A DNA stretch of 64,000 bases, from the NCBI RefSeq assembly GCF_014650075.1, contig NZ_BMUG01000006.1:248001-312000 (forward strand). The letters run 5' to 3'. Shown piece after piece: positions 62,086 to 64,000 of the stretch. Numbering within the stretch: position 1 is the first letter of the stretch; the number at the start of each line of letters is the position of its first letter. The notes beneath the pieces are model-generated. The model did no database searches, was not told the DNA's origin, and worked only from the letters and a program-made list of their open reading frames with translations. The stretch is from Streptomyces microflavus. GTDB taxonomy: Bacteria > Actinomycetota > Actinomycetes > Streptomycetales > Streptomycetaceae. The position numbers were made by a program, and so were the translations under genes.

Positions 62086-63023
62086 AGCCGCCTCCCGTAG
62101 TTCACCGGCTCGCTCAGCGCCTCGCCGACCGCGAGGCCGGCCCAGAACTCCTCGCCGAGCCTCGTCACGTACTCCGCGTGGTCGGCGGTCCCGTACACCC
62201 ACTCCGCCAGCCACTCCCGCAGCCGCACCGGGTCCTTGCTGATCGCGGACCAGGCCCGGTAGAAGGCGTTGTCCCGGTCGTAGTAGCCCTGCGCGAACGA
62301 GGGGTGCGCCCCGCGCGGGCAGAGCACCACCGCGTCGACCGCGTGGGCGGGGACGAGGGTACGGTTCGGATCCGCGCGGACCACCTCGTCCGACACCAGC
62401 TCCTCCACCACCACGACCGCCTTCTCCGCCGCGTACACCGCCTCGGCCTGGATGCCGGTCAGCCCCCAGATCTGGGTGTTGCCCCGGCGGTCGGCGCGCT
62501 GGGCGTGGATGATCGTCACGTCCGGGTTGACGGGCGGTACGACGTAGATCTGCTCGGTGGACCCGTCGGCGGCCGGATAGGGCGAGGCGACCTTGCGGAT
62601 CCCGGGGCTGACGGACGGCAGGTCGCTGCCCGCGTACGAACGCAGCGGGTAGAACGGCAGCCGCTGCGACCCCGCGAGGTAGCGGCAGATCATCCCGTAG
62701 TGGCTGTACTCCTCGAACGCCAGCGGCTCGGGGTCGGCGTGCTCGATCCGCCGCCGCAGCTCCCCGAGCGAACCGGCGGAGGAGTTCCCCACGAAGGAGG
62801 AGACCAGCCGCGTCACGCACCCGGCCGCCAGCATCTGGTCCACCACGATGTCCGCCGTCATCCGGACGACCGTGAGATCCCGGCGGCCCTGCCGGATGAT
62901 CTCGTGCCCGGCGGCGGTCGGGATGAGATGGGTGAACCCTTCGAGGCTCACGGTGTCCCCGTCGTGGACGAAGGCGGCGACGGCCTCCCTCATCGACATG
63001 ACCTTGCCGGCCGTCCGGTCCAC
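62082..63023 (-). CDS. 3-oxoacid CoA-transferase, alpha subunit
   Basis: This 313-residue protein starts with MSMREAVAAFVHDGDTVSLEGF (from residue 9) and has TAAGHEIIRQGRRDLTVVRMT and VNPDVTIIHAQRADRRGNTQIWG, the family I alpha-subunit pattern. GTG 63023 is chosen because GAGGAG lies four bases upstream; ATG 63035 and 63044 are also in frame, but would place the ribosome site inside the gene. It heads the minus-strand operon alpha-beta-dehydrogenase and is divergent from the LysR gene, its probable regulator. Confidence 0.88.
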   Translation of the reverse strand: MDRTAGKVMSMREAVAAFVHDGDTVSLEGFTHLIPTAAGHEIIRQGRRDLTVVRMTADIVVDQMLAAGCVTRLVSSFVGNSSAGSLGELRRRIEHADPEPLAFEEYSHYGMICRYLAGSQRLPFYPLRSYAGSDLPSVSPGIRKVASPYPAADGSTEQIYVVPPVNPDVTIIHAQRADRRGNTQIWGLTGIQAEAVYAAEKAVVVVEELVSDEVVRADPNRTLVPAHAVDAVVLCPRGAHPSFAQGYYDRDNAFYRAWSAISKDPVRLREWLAEWVYGTADHAEYVTRLGEEFWAGLAVGEALSEPVNYGRRL

Positions 63024-63070
63024 GGTTCTCCTCATCGTCCGCATACGCGGACCCCACGGTGTCAGCACCC

Positions 63071-63087
63071 ATTGATGGCTGTCCAAT
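63071..63087. promoter_or_regulatory. LysR-type box ATTG-N9-CAAT
   Basis: ATTG (63071-63074) and CAAT (63084-63087) form a 17-bp dyad with the T-N11-A pattern of LysR operators, in the 103-bp gap between the CoA-transferase alpha gene and a divergent LysR gene. Confidence 0.6.
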
Positions 63088-63126
63088 ACCGAATTAAGGT
63101 CGGATCGAGACGCCAGGAGTATGAAT

Positions 63127-64000
63127 ATGGAGCTACGCCACCTCAACGCGTTCCTCGCCGTGGCCGAGGAACTGCACTTCGGCCGGGCCGCCAAGCGGCT
63201 CCAGATGGCCCAGCCACCGCTGAGCCAGCAGATCCGCCAGCTGGAGAAGGAGCTCGGCGTCCAGCTCTTCCGCCGCAACACCCGCTCGGTCCGGCTCACC
63301 AGCGCGGGGGAGTCCTTTCTCGAACCCGTAAGGACCGTCCTCGACGACCTCGACACCGCCGTCCGGGCCGCCAGATCGGCGGGGAGGGGCGAGTACGGCC
63401 GGGTCACCATCGGCTTCGCCGGGGCCTCCAGCCACGAGACGCTGCCCCAGCTCACCCGGGCCGTGCGCGCCGCCCACCCCGGGCTCGAACTCGTCATGAC
63501 CGGCCAGACGTACGCCAACACCGCACTGTCCCGGGTCGCGGACGGCTCGCTCGACCTCGGCTTCGTCCGGCTGCCGGTGACCCGGCCCGGCGTCGCCCAC
63601 CGGGTGATCGACGAGGAGGAGCTGGTCTGCGCCCTGCCCTCCGACCACCCGCTCGCCCGGCGCGGGACCGTACCGCTCGACGTACTCGCCGGCGAACCGT
63701 TCGTCTCCTTCCCCGCCAACTCCGGCTCCACCGTCCGCGACGCCATGACCGAGGCCTGCGAGAGCGCCGGGTTCACCCCGCGCGTCGTCCAGGAGGCCCC
63801 CGACTCGTACACGATCCTCGCCCTCGTCGCCGCCGGGGTGGGCGTCACCCTCACGGTCACCTCGGTCCAGCACATCCAGCAGAACGGCCTGGTCTACCGC
63901 CCCCTCGCCGGGCCCCCGATCCGCCTCCGGGCGGCCCTGGCCTGGCGCGCCGACAACCCCTCCGCCGCCCTGCGCGCGGTCCTCGCCGTGGCGGAGGAAG
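63127..64000 (+). CDS. LysR-family regulator of the CoA-transferase cluster (3' end outside window)
   Basis: At least 291 residues are present without a stop, so only the last few residues are probably missing. The N-terminal helix-turn-helix reads LHFGRAAKRLQMAQPPLSQQIRQLEKELG (first part abbreviated: FGRAAKRLQMAQPPLSQQ), as in the BenM/CatM/CbbR group. The effector domain begins VTIGFAGASSHETLPQL. ATG 63127 is chosen because AGGAG lies seven bases upstream; ATG 63121 is too close to that site. The divergent layout with a T-N11-A box fits an aromatic-acid or related catabolic activator. Confidence 0.9.
   Translation, partial: MELRHLNAFLAVAEELHFGRAAKRLQMAQPPLSQQIRQLEKELGVQLFRRNTRSVRLTSAGESFLEPVRTVLDDLDTAVRAARSAGRGEYGRVTIGFAGASSHETLPQLTRAVRAAHPGLELVMTGQTYANTALSRVADGSLDLGFVRLPVTRPGVAHRVIDEEELVCALPSDHPLARRGTVPLDVLAGEPFVSFPANSGSTVRDAMTEACESAGFTPRVVQEAPDSYTILALVAAGVGVTLTVTSVQHIQQNGLVYRPLAGPPIRLRAALAWRADNPSAALRAVLAVAEE

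Overview
This is a high-GC actinobacterial chromosome segment, almost certainly Streptomyces. Supporting signs are very GC-rich third codon positions, frequent GTG starts, mycothiol-type redox context, a DmdR/IdeR-like iron box, FHA/DUF1707 and SAV2148-type proteins, and many starts without a Shine-Dalgarno sequence. No tRNA, rRNA, insertion sequence, phage gene or CRISPR array is visible. Most of the window looks like ordinary chromosomal metabolism, with a few decayed or odd loci.

Region 1 (1-10.2 kb): the end of one receptor protein and a complete Ser/Thr kinase with a fused periplasmic-binding-type sensor, a 35-bp tandem repeat array, the tdh-kbl threonine degradation pair, a LysR regulator, a 19-bp tandem array filling a convergent gap, an LtrA-like membrane protein, a VOC protein, a P-loop kinase and an M24 peptidase. 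Region 2 (10.2-23.1 kb): a split trehalose-from-glycogen locus. treZ is separated from treY and glgX by a beta-glucosidase/alpha-fucosidase pair, a GNAT, a DUF1707-FHA protein, a decayed dihydrolipoamide dehydrogenase relic and a degenerate P450-like gene. Region 3 (23.5-34.3 kb): a HEPN/DUF5919-type protein beside a DEDDh exonuclease, a hypothetical protein, a phosphotransferase, a sugar ABC importer without its own ATPase, a macrolide-type glycosyltransferase behind a perfect 19-bp operator-like dyad, a secreted subtilisin-like protease, and two small proteins.

Region 4 (34.5-43.7 kb): an iron-box-controlled siderophore transport operon. Two ABC half-transporters with reciprocal loss of nucleotide-site motifs are followed by a lipoprotein, two FecCD permeases and an ATPase, then a DsbA-like protein and a small membrane protein. 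Region 5 (43.7-53.2 kb, minus strand): one sulfur assimilation block. It runs from a short RRHVDLCR-type leader peptide through sir, a 59-residue zinc-ribbon protein, cysH, cysC, cysD and cysN. It then continues, after a 229-bp gap, with a sulfonate/taurine-type ABC importer and a sirohydrochlorin chelatase that can supply the siroheme metal-insertion step for Sir. Four-base overlaps couple most of the genes.

Region 6 (53.4-64 kb): a GNAT, a GAF-type regulator behind a double TTGCAA palindrome, an AidB-like acyl-CoA dehydrogenase sharing a 17-bp head-to-head promoter with a BrkB-like membrane protein, a frameshifted AraC regulator converging on a VOC gene, a perfect 28-bp palindrome, and a 3-hydroxyacyl-CoA dehydrogenase/CoA-transferase catabolic cluster divergent from a LysR regulator cut by the window end.

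The best candidates for closer study are the sulfur leader peptide with its attenuator-like region, the symmetric leaderless promoter at 57.28 kb, the HEPN-exonuclease pair, the asymmetric ABC heterodimer and the stop-to-stop 19-bp repeat array.
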